Part shown: piece after piece, positions 37,047 to 52,299 of the stretch
Numbering within the stretch: position 1 is the first letter of the stretch
Layout: each line of letters begins with the position of its first letter
NCBI GenBank assembly: GCA_002189035.1
Contig: NEEC01000010.1
Location: 2,046,001-2,110,000 of the forward strand
DNA length: 64,000 bases
Direction: 5' to 3'
From: Utricularia gibba
Taxonomy: Eukaryota; Streptophyta; Magnoliopsida; Lamiales; Lentibulariaceae
Program-made: the position numbers and the translations under genes
The notes under the pieces: model-generated
Told to the model about the DNA's origin: nothing
Seen by the model: only the letters and a program-made list of their open reading frames with translations
Database searches by the model: none

Positions 37047-37400
37047 CCATCTGCAACCCTAATTAAATGGGAAATTAACTTATTTCCACCTTTTTCCAAA
37101 ATTCGGGATTTTTTTACACCTTCAAAAATCAAAATCATTATTTGAAAATCCATATTATATTAAAAAGGAAATAATTTTTTTTTAATTTTTCAATGACGAT
37201 TGATTTCCTAATTACTATAAATGTTTGTATAAATTAAATATTATTACTTTATTTTTAAAAAATAATAAAATATGTATATTTACAAATAGAAAATAATTAT
37301 TATAAAATTAATGACTAATTATGGAATTTTAATATGCATAAAAACAAAAAGGGCGCCGCTGGTAGAATAAGCAGCAGTCTATGGTGCAGAGAAGGCCATG
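37047..37400. other. AT-rich VMA22/GAPB divergent promoter region
   Basis: The two genes start back to back about 590 bp apart. 37080-37340 is nearly pure A/T with no coding signal. Confidence 0.4.
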
Positions 37401-37407
37401 CCTTATC
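37401..37407 (-). promoter_or_regulatory. I-box (light-responsive) upstream of GAPB
   Basis: CCTTATC, reverse of GATAAGG, 145 bp upstream of the GAPB ATG. I-boxes are typical of light-regulated photosynthetic gene promoters, which fits the gene; function is inferred. Confidence 0.4.
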
Positions 37408-37551
37408 CCAATCCAATCTCCTCCACTGCATTCTGATGGAAACTGCTTGTGATTTGAGAAACTCATCGTTTTCTTTCGATTATCCACTACAAATATCTTG
37501 TTAACACTCAGTTTAGGACAAGCAGCAAACTCAAACCCCATCTCTGCCGCC

Positions 37552-39468
<1,917 letters not shown>

Positions 39469-40283
39469 TCCTTTCTCCTTCGTACCAGATCCCATACCCA
39501 AGTAAGACAACATCAGCATCAGATTCTTGGCACTCAATACAAATGTTTCTTTCTCTTCACCCCACTCAAGATCAAGAAACAGGATTTGACTCTTGCTCGC
39601 CATTTTCAAACTAACCAGAGACGAACTGTAACCATAGCGCAGCAGCAGAGATAGGCAGGCAAGCAGGCAGTAGGAGCTCCCACACTAATCCGTAGAAAAA
39701 GTACACCGCTAATGAGTATAGATTAGCAGCATAGTCAAACGATGCTTAGCCGGTCATTAGTGAATAATTAATCGACGTTGCAGCTACGAGCAGGAATCGA
39801 AGCAGATAAGGAGATCACGTCAATGGTGTTGCTTTTGTGGGTGCCATGTGCTAAAGTCTTGTAACAGCTTTGCACATTCTCCTTGTTCCCATTCCTTTTT
39901 CCAAGTCCTGTACCTTTCTTCTCCTCTCTCTCATGGTTAACTTCACCCCCCTTTTTCCTCCCCTGTGTCGCCATTTTTCTGCATGTTTTGGAGCCTCTCA
40001 GTCCCCATGTTTACCATTGAAACCAATTCCCCACACACATAAAAAAAAAAAAAAAACAGAAAAATGATCATCGTTAATATTATATTTTTATGAGAAATAA
40101 GTTTTATTTAATAAAAAATAAATAATTACTTAATAAAATAATAAATAAATAAATAATATTGTTATTTAGGGTATGGTGCTGGTTGTTGGCGATGATGGCG
40201 CCCATAGTATTGATGATGTGGGCTTGCCCTGGGATGAAAAAGATATTTATCCGTTGAATGGGTTCTGTAACAATCTTACCACA
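39469..40283. other. GAPB 3' flank and ATL promoter
   Basis: Contains the GAPB 3' UTR, a poly-A/T stretch near 40041-40160 and then the ATL promoter. No further gene is supported. Confidence 0.4.
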
Positions 40284-40292
40284 TATATATAG
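40284..40292 (+). promoter_or_regulatory. TATA box of ATL gene
   Basis: TATATATAG 57 bp upstream of the ATL ATG, preceding a short leader. Confidence 0.55.
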
Positions 40293-40348
40293 ATCGCCTC
40301 CCTGCCATAGACAACCAATTTCAACTGAAGCTCCAGCCCACATCTAAA

Positions 40349-40864
40349 ATGACGGATCACCGGCGTCTTCTCTCGCCGTCGCCGAAAGGCGAATCGACGT
40401 CGATAAAGAGCTTAGACTACGATTTCGTGGTTATCCTCGCGGTTATGCTATGCGCTCTCGTCTGCGTGCTAGGAATTATAGCTGCTGCGCGGTGTGCGTG
40501 GATCCGGCGTCTCGCCGGGGAACGAACGGCGGCCGCTAACAAAGGATTGAAGAAGAAGGTGCTCAAGTCACTGCCGATGGTTACCTTCGGCGGGAATACC
40601 GTACTGGAGGCGAAGATCTCGGACTGCGCGATTTGTTTAGCGGATTTCGTCGCGGGGGAGGAGGTGCGAGTTCTGCCGCAGTGCGGGCACGGGTTTCATG
40701 TGGTCTGCATCGATACGTGGCTTGGATCGCATTCCTCGTGTCCTTCGTGTCGTCAGATTCTCGTCGCGACACGGTGTCGTCAGTGCGGCCAGTCGACCGC
40801 CGCCGATGCCGCGAATATGCAACCGGCGCCCCGAGAGAACTACGTAAATCACTATCTGCCTTAG
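40349..40864 (+). CDS. ATL-family RING-H2 E3 ubiquitin ligase, 171 aa
   Basis: Small intronless membrane RING-H2 ligase of the ATL family, closest in pattern to ATL8/ATL80. Residues ~25-47 (FVVILAVMLCALVCVLGIIA) form one transmembrane helix, followed by basic RCAWIRRLAGE. The ATL-specific GLD-like block is NKGLKKKVLKSLPMVTF (~66-82). The RING-H2 domain (~93-134) shows CAICLADF, EVRVLPQCGHGFHVVCIDTW and CPSCRQ, with all eight Cys/His ligands including the Pro and Trp typical of ATLs. A CxxCG pair follows (TRCRQCG). Single-exon structure is usual for the family. Substrates are unknown. Confidence 0.93.
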   Translation: MTDHRRLLSPSPKGESTSIKSLDYDFVVILAVMLCALVCVLGIIAAARCAWIRRLAGERTAAANKGLKKKVLKSLPMVTFGGNTVLEAKISDCAICLADFVAGEEVRVLPQCGHGFHVVCIDTWLGSHSSCPSCRQILVATRCRQCGQSTAADAANMQPAPRENYVNHYLP

Positions 40865-42503
40865 TCTAGCTTCTTTCTTCCGATTACTCCTCTACTCTAC
40901 ACAGAAAGAAATCCAGAACACCGGAGAAACCTCTCCCCGCAGATTACCAGAAAGATCGGTAGCTGAATACTCGAATTCAGCTCCTCACCAAGACGATGTT
41001 CAAATTCCCGTCAATCAGTATCACAATCCGAGTTCAGAATGCTTCCGACGGCGCTCGATTCCCCAAGTTCGCCCTAACCGTGTCCTCCCTCCGTCGCGTA
41101 TCGGACACCGAGAACGCATATGTATTAGTCTTTTATCCAGAATGAATGAATACTTCCATTATTCAGAGCAAACAGGAAATCGCCGTTATTTCAATTGGGT
41201 TACTACGCGCTGAATGACGGAGTCAAACTCTCCGGGTCTGCACACAAGCCATGGGCATCGTTGTCGTTGCGGGTTAAATGTCCATATCCAATGCACAAAC
41301 CATTGGCATCCCGCACAGTTCTCCGTGGGGCAAAGTAGTCAATTCACACTTGTGTCCCACCCCCCAAGGAAGAAAGAGCGTTGTGGCGGCAAGAAACCCA
41401 CCCCCACACAGTGTGCCGAGTTCCTAATTCCTTCTGCCGAGAAACCAATGACTCGAATACCCCTGTTTTTCAGTGGGGATTGAGATGCAACATGTATTGA
41501 CAAGAATACCCCCTTTTGCGACCTACACAGAAGAAGATGAGATACTTGTGTACGGATTGGTCAAGTGGTGGGAGCCGTACAGTTAGCCGCATCCGCTTTA
41601 TTCCGTATGAGTGAGTGTGGTTCCGGGTTCTTTTTAGTGAGCCCGGGGGGCTGTCCACCATGGATGGACCAACCTCCCAGAACTTCACTAGATTAAGACA
41701 TGGCATATTTTTTCAAGGAAAAGAAAGGCAAAGCGTCCCCTGATTGGTCAGTACGACGGACATAATGGTCTTTGTCCACAAGTGCCCTCTTTTATCATCT
41801 TCCCAAAGCTCCCGCTGCATACCTTTTAGGACATACTTTGTAATAACCACTTCCTCCTCCACAAAGCACTGCAAAAATAATGCACTTACCAAATACAATT
41901 AATTTTACAACTTTTCCGCAGCCATTCCATTTTACAAAAATCATTTTTTTTGGAATAAATTTTACTTAAAAAAGTAGAATTATATTTTATTGACTTTTCA
42001 AAAAAGTTTTTTCAAAAATACAAAATCCACCATAACTTTAATCTTATCTATAAAAAAAAATAAAAAATGAAGGAAAAAAGATAATATTTAAAAATTAATA
42101 AAAAAGCATCACCTCACACTTACTTTAGATTATGCGGAGGAGATAGATAAAGAACAAATCATGGAGCAAGCCTTTATTCGATTGGTTGAGATATTTTTGT
42201 ATAAAAAACCGAACTTTTACAAAAAGGATGACGGCGACTTAGTCACAAGAATATGAAATTTCATTTTGAAAAATAACCATTTATGTCTAAACACACATGA
42301 ATAAAAATGAGATGATTCTTCAAAATCACCCAGAATATCAGCATGAGCATGTGACGACAGAGTAGGGAAAAAGCATGGTTTGATTAAAAGAAAAAACTTG
42401 TATATAAATGATATGAAAGGCAGGGGTAATGCAGTACAGCACATGACTACTGGTCCGGTGAAGGGCTATTCATGGAAGTGAACTGCAATACAAGTCGTAT
42501 TAC
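40865..42503. other. Intergenic region, no gene seen
   Basis: Lies between ATL (+) and SWI3B (-), which converge here. It holds the ATL 3' UTR and an AT-rich block at 41930-42110. Short ORFs are present but show no recognisable family. Confidence 0.4.
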
Positions 42504-44592
42504 CTAAGTGGGAAGCTGAACATCCACCTTGCCGATCTTCATGGCTTCGCTTGTCTCAGCACCCCTTTTATCTCTGTGGAAAAGCAAGGTTAGTTGATCG
42601 ATGAAGAGCTGGTTTTGTAGCTTCTGAAAATGCTGCCGCTTCCTCTCCATTTGGAAGTCTAGTTCCTCGAACTCATGGATCTTATCTTCAAGTTCTTTCA
42701 CCTGTTGGTGAAGAATGATGCTTGTCAGAGAAATGAGTAGGAGGGCATCGGTTTAGTTGTTATGAAATGTGGTACCTGATGTGCGATCCCAGTTATGGCT
42801 CTCTCCTGCTCTTCCTCTTCCTTTTCAAGAATTGATCTTGCCTCGTGAGTGATGTGGTCCAATGCGTTAGGTTCCTTGCTGTTGAGGGCATCCTCAGTGG
42901 CTGCATTCGCAGACATAACATACTTGGCTTGTTCCGCATCAGACTGAAAAATAAATCTTGCTACACAAAAAATGGATAATTTTCCAGAAGACTGCACACA
43001 TATGAATGAATATAAGGGAAAAACAGAACGATCACTAAACCGTCCTGCTAAATGTCAATTCCAAGCTGCATTCGTTTATTTTCTCGTAAACCAATGAAAT
43101 GTGAAAATCACCTTGCTGTTTTTCCTCACCAAGATCTGACAAAGCTGCCACGGCGGCCCTTGCAGCCACCTCTGCCACATCTACTCCAACCAATGTTGAT
43201 AGAAATGCAACCTGTGAAGATATAAACCAACGGTTAGATCATTTTTTAAGCGGAGACTGAGACCCAACAATTATATAATGTACTTGCTTCACAGCTAATG
43301 CATTCTATGAGGAAGTAACTTCATACTTGAGCCATGATTGGGTTACTTGTATCGGCAAGTGGTGATAAACACAACCTCTTGCTTGACATTGCAGCATTTT
43401 GTATTACTGAGTCAGTCTCCAACTCAACAGACTCAGGCGGACCATGAAACTGTTCTCCAAATGGGAGCATTATGAAGCGAGCCACACAATCCTTTGCACT
43501 TCTCCCACCACCAACATGATTTGCAACTTTTTTCCAGTCATCACCATAATGTAACAAAGCTTCAAGAAGTTGCAAAGTCTCCTTCTCACTCCAATCAGAT
43601 TTCGCTTCCTCACTGATCTCAATCCTCTTAAAATCTGAAGAACTTACACCCACTCTAAAATTACTACGGACATAGCACCTCGCGCATAGTGTCATATCAT
43701 GCTGCTCCAACAATAAACATAGCGTTCAGGTCTCAAATGCCATATCATGTTGTAAGGCCAAAAGACGATTAATGACTAAAGCCAAATGCTAGAATTCAGC
43801 AACTGATTAAGGCATTGACATCACATGATGCTAGATTGCAAAATGCACAACCAACACACGCTACGATTCAAAGATTATAACTTTACTGTCGAGAAAGTAG
43901 AGACGAGCACCTTCTCAGAGACGAAACAAGCAATGCTGCAAGCAGCTTTGCAACTACTGCAGTCTCTTTTAGTCTGGATAGAAATATCAGCACCACCACC
44001 ATGAAGGTCACCAGCCTGCACAGGCGTAGCCCCCGCTTTAGCCTCTTTATCGTCCCACTTCGCTTGCGGCTTCGATGGTGATGAATAATTTATCAAGCCC
44101 CAAGACTCCAGAAAATCAAATACCCTCCGAATAGAGCCCACATCACCAACTATCGTCTTCCGCACATCCGTGAAAGTTATCTTCCGGGTGGGATTTTGTC
44201 GGAAGCGCCGTATAATGGCATTCCTGTAATATTTATAAACCCTAGGGTTCTTCGACGGTGAACTTCCATCAAAGAACTCGGGCACGAACCTAGCCTCGCA
44301 TTCATGAATGGCGTTCCAGGTGAACCACCCTATGAAAAACCAAAGCCACAGAACATCACAAAGCAAGAAATCCAGAATCGAAATTTGCACAGGAAGCGTA
44401 TGCGAATAAGAGAATACGTGAATAGCTGGGAATGTGAATAGTGTCGACGTCGGTTTCTGTAGGCCGAGCTACTCCAGTGCCCGGTGTGGCAATAAAGGAG
44501 GAGGATGCGGACGCATCAGGCGTGACGGCAACTCCGGCGGCTGGGGATGGAGAGATCTCCGGTGACCGTTTGGGTGCAATTTCTGCCGCCAT
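42504..44592 (-). CDS. SWI3B: SWI/SNF chromatin-remodelling subunit SWI3B
   Basis: Core scaffold subunit of plant SWI/SNF complexes, nuclear. It starts at 44592 (MAAEIAPKRSPEISPSPAA). The SWIRM domain spans HIPSYSRWFTWNAIHECEAR to RRVFDFLESWGLINY, with an intron after SYS. A Cys-rich stretch (CSSCKAACSIACF then CARCYVRSNF) lies where the family has its zinc-binding region. The SANT/Myb domain is SDWSEKETLQLLEALLHYG with DDWKKVANHVGGGRSAKDCV. A C-terminal leucine-zipper/coiled-coil region follows (ARSILEKEEEEQERAITGIA, then EELDFQMERKRQHFQKLQ), ending KIGKVDVQLPT. Domain order and compact size fit SWI3B rather than SWI3A, C or D. The exons I traced are intact. Confidence 0.92.
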
Positions 44593-44659
44593 AGTTCAAT
44601 TAGGGCACCAACCGCAGCCAAGAACCCGCCCGGATTCAGTGTACAGCTACTAAAGCTCC

Positions 44660-45782
44660 ACGTACAAGAATCCCTACGCCCGGCTTACTGTACACCCTAT
44701 TTAATTCAAAAGTATTTTGAATTAACATTATTTATTAATTCAAAAATGATATTAGAATCGTAATTACATTATCATTATTCATAATAAAGATTAAATTACA
44801 TTCGAATCTCTTTAGAATAAAAAAATAACTTAATATTTAATAAATAAATAAGACACCCAATTTGAGCTTATCATTTCGCATTTATTAAAATACTATGTAC
44901 AATGTATTTTTGATATGTACACACAGCATTACCAAACGACATCGTTTGGAAGGGCACATCGACGCGAAAAAACACCATGCAAGACGACTAAATGCACCAA
45001 TGCGACTCCACAGGACGGACGCTGGGGGGTACAGTAGCGTAGCACCCCCTCCATGAAGAAAAGAATCAGGTTGATTCCTCCTCCTAATCCACATGCATGC
45101 ATACATATATATACAGCATACTTCCTTTTTCACTGAGCTGGCCGAGCCAGGACCCCTAGTCCGGCCGGCCGGCCGACCACAGCTCTCCACCGGCCAGCCA
45201 CACAGCCGGCAAGGCAGAAAGAATAGTACAGGAAACTTCCCCCCCCCCCCCCCTTCAAGGTGGAAGGTACACCAGGTAATGTGTACTTACAAGGAGATGG
45301 TGTGCATTCCGGTGCACGCTCCTTTAGCGTCTCCAACGTGGGTGGGGACTGGAACCACTGAAAAGATTCTCCGGTGAGCTCGACAGACGATGTAAGAGGA
45401 CCTGCAGGTGGTCAGTATCAAGTCTCCAGCGGTTACCTTGAAATGAGAGTCATATCCAAAGAATCTATTCTGAACAGGGAGCCTGGAAAAACAGGGCGGA
45501 ATGCAGTGAATACCTCTAGAATGCGAAATGAATAGTCTGCAAGGCAAGATTTGAAGCCCGCCAATCTGGTGGCAGTGCTGCTGCTCTTGGTCCTGCTGCA
45601 GTCTAAGGGAACCTGGAAAATGGAATATGATTCACGTTACAAACTCTAAATGATCCAGACGGCGCAGACTGCAGGACATTGCTGGATCACTCAGTGATAA
45701 TGGTATGGAGACTGATATTGAAGGTTGATGGTTCGAGTTTAAAATGGCTAACCGTGACAGAGATTTTACCTTGATCAAGCTC
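44660..45782. other. SWI3B promoter side and ARP1-type 3' region, no gene seen
   Basis: 44690-44860 is AT-rich. 45100-45260 is unusually GC-rich for this genome, with alternating GGCC blocks. Short ORFs here show no family signal. 45560-45782 is probably the 3' UTR of the RRM gene. Confidence 0.4.
45239..45253. repeat. Poly-C homopolymer
   Basis: About 15 consecutive C, the longest C run in the window; such runs are prone to length error. Confidence 0.8.
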
Positions 45783-47584
45783 TCACCCAGAATTTTGGTC
45801 AGAACCACCACCCGGCACGAACCGAGGAGGCTGTGAAGGTAGCACGAACTGGGGATGTTGTTGAGCAACGCCTGGTAGAACCATCATACTGGCACCAGCT
45901 CCACCTGTTCCACAATGAAAACATAGCCTTATTACATATGGTCGAAGGTTCGGATTCACAATGGTTTGTTTATGGACATGGTTTCCTGTCAGATTCTCTA
46001 CAAATTCATACAAAGATTACATGTTGAAATCCTTGAGCAAAACGGAGCTGCATGAGTATATATCTGGAACTGCACGATAACTAGTACAAAAAACGGAGCA
46101 AACAAAGAGTGATACCGAGGAATCAAATACATACCTGCAGGAAATGGAGCTGGAATGACTGGACTGGAAGTTGTTGTCAAAGGACTGCCATTGGTACCAC
46201 CAAACTGAACAATTTGATGGCCACCAGGCACCACAAATCTGGGAACTGAAGGATAACCATGACTTCCAGGAACAGAGGGGCTGAACTGGCTGTAAGGAAC
46301 CACACTTGGGTTAACTGTGCTCGGCATTCCATATACATGAAGAAATTGTTGATTTCCATATGGATTGTAAACCCCTGAAATCAAATCAAACTCATATGTT
46401 AAAATGGATTACATAGGTATTTGTATCCAGGTAAATTTTCCTTGTTGACCTGCGAGTATGGGTATTCTGGGCTATATGCAGCATAACTGCACGAACAAAA
46501 GGAATAAGTCTGATATCTGCCATGAGATTTCATGTAACATATCCATTTACACATTCCCTTGTGAAAAATAATACACAATCAGCCTGATCTCCTTTGTAAA
46601 ACGCACTACATTTTTTTGTTCTTTCTGATCAAACCTTCTTAGTAAGATATTGAAACATAAACAGCCCACACCTACTGGCATGTGCAAATGCACAATAAGA
46701 GATACAAAATGGTATAATAAAACAGAAAAAGCTCACCCATAGGGAGAATAAATCAACCCTTGTTGATATCCATAAGTCACAGGTTGCTGATAGCCAAAAC
46801 CCCCAACATACGGACCCCGTGGAGCTGGTAAGAAAGAGTATGTTGGTGGAGATCTAAGAGGGGGTACTACCCACGAAATATCATATAAATCAGACTTCAA
46901 CAGGTGTAATCTCCGATGTTAATATATAATATAAAAAAAACTGCATTTTCATGGTGTGCAGGGTCAAGAGGCATTTGCAATAATGCATTATGGTGCATGT
47001 AAGAGATCCTTTTACTGTCTTAATCTTCTGAAAACACAAAGAGAAATCAGAAGGCATACCAAAAGGCACTGCCGGACGGGGCCTCCCCAGAGATGCTAAG
47101 TTGCAATTTGCTCGTCTACCATCAATTACAGGAGCTGGATCAACACATGCTCTCATTGCTGATTCAGGTTCCCGGAAAGTCACCTAACCCCTCAACAAAT
47201 ATCATTTTTGGTCCCAGGTTATTCAGCTATCCCACTTTCTAGTTAAGGAAAATAGATCACATGCCTTAAAAAATCCAATGACCCCTAAACAACAATAAAA
47301 ATTGAAAACGTGTAAAAAAAAGGAAATTCATAAGAGCTCACAAATCCATATCCCTTTGAACGTCCGGTACTCTTATCCGTGATGACCACAGCCTCAAGAA
47401 TCTCTCCAAACTGTTCAAAGTACCGTCTCATCGTCTCACTTTGAGTTTCCCACGCTAACCCTCCCACAAAAACCTTGGTAAATGTGGTATCCCCAAATGG
47501 AGAATTCATATAATGGATTCCTCCAGGACCCGAACCCGATCCCGATCCTGGAGTTGGTATCCGTTGCTGCTGCTGGTAAGCCAT
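45783..47584 (-). CDS. ARP1: Single-RRM RNA-binding protein (ARP1/RBM24-38-like)
   Basis: RNA-binding protein resembling plant ARP1 and animal RBM24/38. It starts at 47584 ([19 protein letters not shown]). One [23 protein letters not shown] (RNP2), [14 protein letters not shown] (RNP1), with [20 protein letters not shown] and [11 protein letters not shown]. The rest is a low-complexity Pro/Tyr/Gly-rich tail with [20 protein letters not shown] and repeated YGYQQ and SPYG-type motifs, ending [15 protein letters not shown] at 45783. At least five exons, with introns splitting the RRM after KGYGFV and after FGMP. The prion-like tail is common in this group. Specific targets are unknown. Confidence 0.85.
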
Positions 47585-48825
47585 AATTGCTTAATCGAAC
47601 TAAATCAAAGGGATGGAGGCAAAGAATCTACAAGGGGTAGCAGCGACTCAAGTGATGCTAAAGCCGATCCTTTCAATAGATAAAACCATTTCAAATGGAA
47701 ACTCTGACGCAAGATACGATTGTAAGCGATCGGCAAGCCATATATACACACACCTAGATTATATGCCCGGGAGTACAAAAGAATTACGACAAAGAAACAT
47801 GCAGTTGCACAGAAATTGAACCAGATTGGGAATGATAAGAGATGACCAGAAGTAATAATTGATGCAGCCAGCAGGAAACTAAACGAAACCCCCCAAAAAA
47901 ACCCGGAAGCAAAAATACAACTTTACAGCAATATAGACAACAAGAACGAGGAGTAGAACTACAGAAAGGCAACAAAAAACCCTAATTTACATGAGGGAAT
48001 CCAGCGGGGGTCAAAACAGATGGGAAAACAAGTGGGGATGGATAAACATAGATATTGACCTTGATGGGGTAGTGGGTACAGGCCGAAAAGCTGAATATTG
48101 TTCATTCAAGCTTTCCCCCATCAAACCCCATCACCCCCAACAACAAAGTGATGCGCACCCAATCTCCGGCGAGGCTTTCTTTTATTCGGAGGAACCGTAT
48201 GTGGAGAGGGTTCTGGTTTTGAAACTCTGCTCAGGGAAAAGGTGGTGATGGGGGAAAGAGATAATCATCCTAAACAAGAGTGTCGTCATGATTTTTGTCC
48301 TAAACCAAATATTTTAACCTGTCACGAAACTCAATTTCAGGGATGCAATTAAGGAGAGATAGCTGGGGCAGAAAAGTAAACGATGAACTCACAGAAAATG
48401 ACAAAACGCTATTTCATGCCGTCACACAACCCAGAGAGGGAACACTGCTCGGATGGGACATCGCCGACGCCCTTCACTGTTCACCACCATCGCTCTCGCT
48501 CCAACTCCTCAAAATTTGATCTTCTTGATTGATCATTCGGTAATTTCCAAGTAGGATTTGTAGGTGATTAATAATTTGAAATATTCAACTTCATACTGAA
48601 GCCTAAAGACAGGGAACCTGCTTCAAATACAGAACCAAAAACAACGATGAAGGCATCATCTAATCCTACGGGGAAGCTGAGGAATTGGATCCAAGAAGGA
48701 AACCCTGAAGCCTGAATCAGGAACTTCAGTCATAATGCAAACTGCTTGGAAGCTTAACACCGATCCATTACCCTCGGCATAGTCGCTTAAGCTCTCGTCC
48801 TTGTGTACAAGGCTGTGATGGCCCT
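47585..48825. other. ARP1-type 5' region and ARID 3' region
   Basis: Contains the leader and promoter of the RRM gene, including a telo-box match (AACCCTAATT near 47980), then the 3' flank of the ARID gene, which reads leftward. I see no separate gene. Confidence 0.4.
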
Positions 48826-51800
48826 TCAGGTTTGCTTCTCGAACGGGACGCGCACGAAGAGGCGGCCGTGCATGCTAACCACCGCGGAGGTTGCTAGCGG
48901 GTCGATTCTTTCAGGTAGGCTGACAACCTGTGAGCCAAACGACCAATCATCCAAGAAGGAAAACCTGTCTGTCTCTTTGTTCCTTCTGTGTGTGTCTATT
49001 GTAAAAATGCATCATGAATGAATAAAGTTGCCTTCTTGAATGGTGTAATTCCCCATGGATTATCCAGTTGCTCCGGCTGACCGGTTATGACAATGCGTCC
49101 GGCAGGATCGGCCTGCACTCGCACCTGGAAAACGGAGAAAACATTTGAAAAGACAGACCAAGAGACGGGCGGCGGCTCCTTGAGAGGGGGGCATGTTACG
49201 GGAATAGATCACATAGACAACTCACCTCTTCACGCAGTAGCCCCGGCACCAAGGCATAAACCTCAAAGCAATCATGCTGCATTTCCAGAGGGCTATTTGA
49301 TTAATCTGACCTTCAAAAGAACATGGGAATTTGTAATCTAGCAATCATGGATGAACCCACCGTTTTCCGGACGTTTATCTTCACCCAATCAGCTGGAGAT
49401 CCATAACTAGTGACAGAGGATGCCAGTCTGCAAATTAGAACACAAAACGAAGGGGGTAAGATCTCGTAGCATAGCAGAATCAGCACACTATAAGGAAGCT
49501 TGCAACAGGCAAATAGCCAAAAACTCAACTGGTTTGATGTCTGGGAATGTTCAACATCACGTGGCCTCTTTTGCTTGAGAGAACCTAAGATTGCACAAAA
49601 GACATATCAGAAAGCTAAGTACAGCATCATATATCATCATAGTTTAGCTTACCACTGCTTTTGAAATTTCTTTCCCGCTTTGCAGCATTGTTGAAGTTCT
49701 TGTCCTAAAATGCAATTAAGAGTTAGAGCTTTGGTGCTAATGAAAGTTTAATTCCCCTAATAATTCTAAAGTTGGAATCTTTTCAGACCTTTGCAAATGG
49801 GTCAGCAGTGACAACATTTGGTGAGGGTTGCCACCCTTGAATTGCACGAGCAGCTGAATCTCTCCTAAGTCTTCCTGATCCAAACCCACCTCCTGATGCT
49901 TGATGACAGGTTTCCTGTGTATGCATAAAAAAATTTTCTAGTAATGAAGAATCCTTCAATCTCTGAACGTTGCCGCATTCTTCTTCAAACATGTGAAAGA
50001 AATACAACATCCATAAACGCGTATAAAACTGAGCGTTCAATATTTTCAAGGAAGTCCTCTGAAAAGAAATAGCAAAACTGGTAACTGGCTCTGGGAAAAC
50101 ACATTTTTGGGCCTACAAGAAAAAGTGAATGAGCTGAGGAAAGCAAAGTCACCCCTGTGTTGAATGAGACTTCAGCAATTGCTTCTGCTGGGAGTTGAAG
50201 CTCACCAATTTCCGTCTTATGTCTCTCAAACTCCAGAAGAGACTATGCAGATGGGAAACATGTATTAGCTATGCGCCTTTTCTATTTTAAATTTATACCC
50301 TTTTCTAGCCGGAGAAAAGATGTTTTGAGCACAAGATGAACATGCATCAAGGAAAATTGGAGCTTATGTAGTAAATTCCACGAGCATAAATAAGAAGTTC
50401 GAACTTGACCCTGAGCAGTGCATCTACCACACTACTTTTAAGTTTCCATAGCTATTGACAAAATGATACACCAAAAAGATACATTAAACAAAGAGCACAG
50501 AGCAGTTGGCGCACCTTCTCATAGAAAATTCGGAAGGTCCACGACACAGTTGTGCAGGTCCTGTAATCAAAGAAGGGTTTTAGAATTTAAGACATCAAAA
50601 TGCAGATAAATACTCAATCTCATTCCTAGAGTAAAGTCCCATGAACAAACAAAGTCTATGTTGAGACATGGAACTGAAGAACATGCAAGAGTCTAACTTT
50701 GGGGGATGGAAAGATTCACCCACAAGCTTCCACAACTTTGATGCGGTGACCTATACAAATACCAAAACATCAATTGGACTGAGAGAAAGAGTGAGCGTGT
50801 ACAACAAGAGTACGAGTTTCTATCACCAGGATAGAGTTGAAGGAAAAATATAGCGGGGCAATGCAGCTGCCAAGAAAGAATAAAGCACAAAAAAGGGACC
50901 CCCCACCAGAGTGTAGAGTATGTATACCTTGTCGTAGCCTCCCATCCTGATTACTGACCTCCATAGCCTAGAGAACGACAATATTGATGAAACTTCTCTC
51001 ATAGAATAGACCAAGATAATTGATAGCAGCAAGCTTACTTCAGACAATTTAAAGGTTGTCCATAGAATTTGGGTTGCTTAAAGTCTACTCCTCTCCCCTG
51101 ATGAAACACTTCCAACTCCCTTAGGAAAGATGCTTGGTCCTCTGGTGTTGCATCATCACCCTCTCCCATCTATATATTATAGGTCATCATTTCATGACTG
51201 CTTCATGCTTTACTTATTCCATTACACATATTTTCTTTACTATACTCACCACAGATATTGTTGGTGGAGTGAACGCACCCCTAACTGTTTCTATGCTCTG
51301 ACTTCCTGGATTTCTAGAAGACAGTTTGACGGGTAAATTTGGGGATGAAGTTTGACGCTCTTTAGTGACAGGAGAATCATTAACGCCATTTGCAGTGGAT
51401 GCAACAGGCTGCATTTTATCATCATATTCACAACTACGAAAAACTGCTTCATTGTGACGTCCTCCCTCATCATCTTTAGCTGCTTTATTATTATCTGAAA
51501 CAACAATGATATCCATTTCTTCACCCTTAAGGTCCAGAGAACCGACTTTGGCACACTTTTCGATTTGCAGAGCAGATAACTCAGCTCCAAGTTCACTATT
51601 TTTCTTAAAATTGCCATCTGAACTATTTTTTGTTTTCAATTCCCCTCCAGTTGGTTTAGCAAAATCACATGCGTTCTCAGCTTTCACTTCTTCCCCAGTG
51701 GGCTTAATGAAATCAGATATGTGATCCAAACCTTGCACACTGCCCATTTGGACACCATTCTCTCTTTGAGAAGCAGATAAATCAGCTCCAAGCATGCTAT

Positions 51801-52299
51801 TTCCCTTAGAATTGCCATCAAATATTTTCTCGGCTCCTATATCACCTTCAATGGGTTTGACAGAATCAAGTACCTGCTCTGGGATTTGGTTCAACCTAAT
51901 CTGACCATCATTTAGTTTGCATTCAGCCTTCTCTGAAACATCCAATCCGGGCTTCCCTTCATTCATCTCAGACTCAGTTGACTTTCGCCTCGGCACTTCA
52001 TCCTTCATACCAATAGCTTCTTGATCTTCAACATTCATGTTACTTAGATTTTCATTATCTGTCGCTGAAGCAATTCGCTTTGCACCATTCATTTTCTCAT
52101 TGGCTTTAATATCAAGTCCAGATTCATCCTTCACAGGACTCCTGACTCCATTCTTCTCTTCATCTTGATTACTTGATGTTGAAGCAGTGGCACAAGAAAA
52201 CTTTTCCCCTTCTCTGCCGTTGGAAGGATCTGAAACATTATTCCCACTATCTCGGGGACTCTGTTCTACATCATGATGTGGGTTTTCAGCATCCCCCAT
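48826..52299 (-). CDS. ARID protein with C-terminal alpha-crystallin-like domain (ARID5/6-type)
   Basis: Nuclear DNA-binding protein of the plant ARID class. Start chosen at 52299 (MGDAENPHHDVEQSPRDSGN). A long acidic/polar N-terminus (51240-52299) contains two related Leu/Glu-rich blocks. The ARID spans FLRELEVFHQGRGVDFKQPK, FYGQPLNCLK, LWRSVIRMGGYDKVT, KLWKLVGESFHPPK and CTTVSWTFRIFYEK across small exons (50520-51140). After GRLRRDSAARAIQGWQPSPN comes a C-terminal HSP20-like fold: CFEVYALVPGLLREEVRVQA, GRIVITGQPEQLDNPWGITP, and ATSAVVSMHGRLFVRVPFEK, ending KQT at 48826. This ARID-plus-ACD order matches Arabidopsis ARID5/ARID6. The exons traced are intact. The 5' UTR probably has an intron reaching about 53.2 kb. 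Confidence 0.88.
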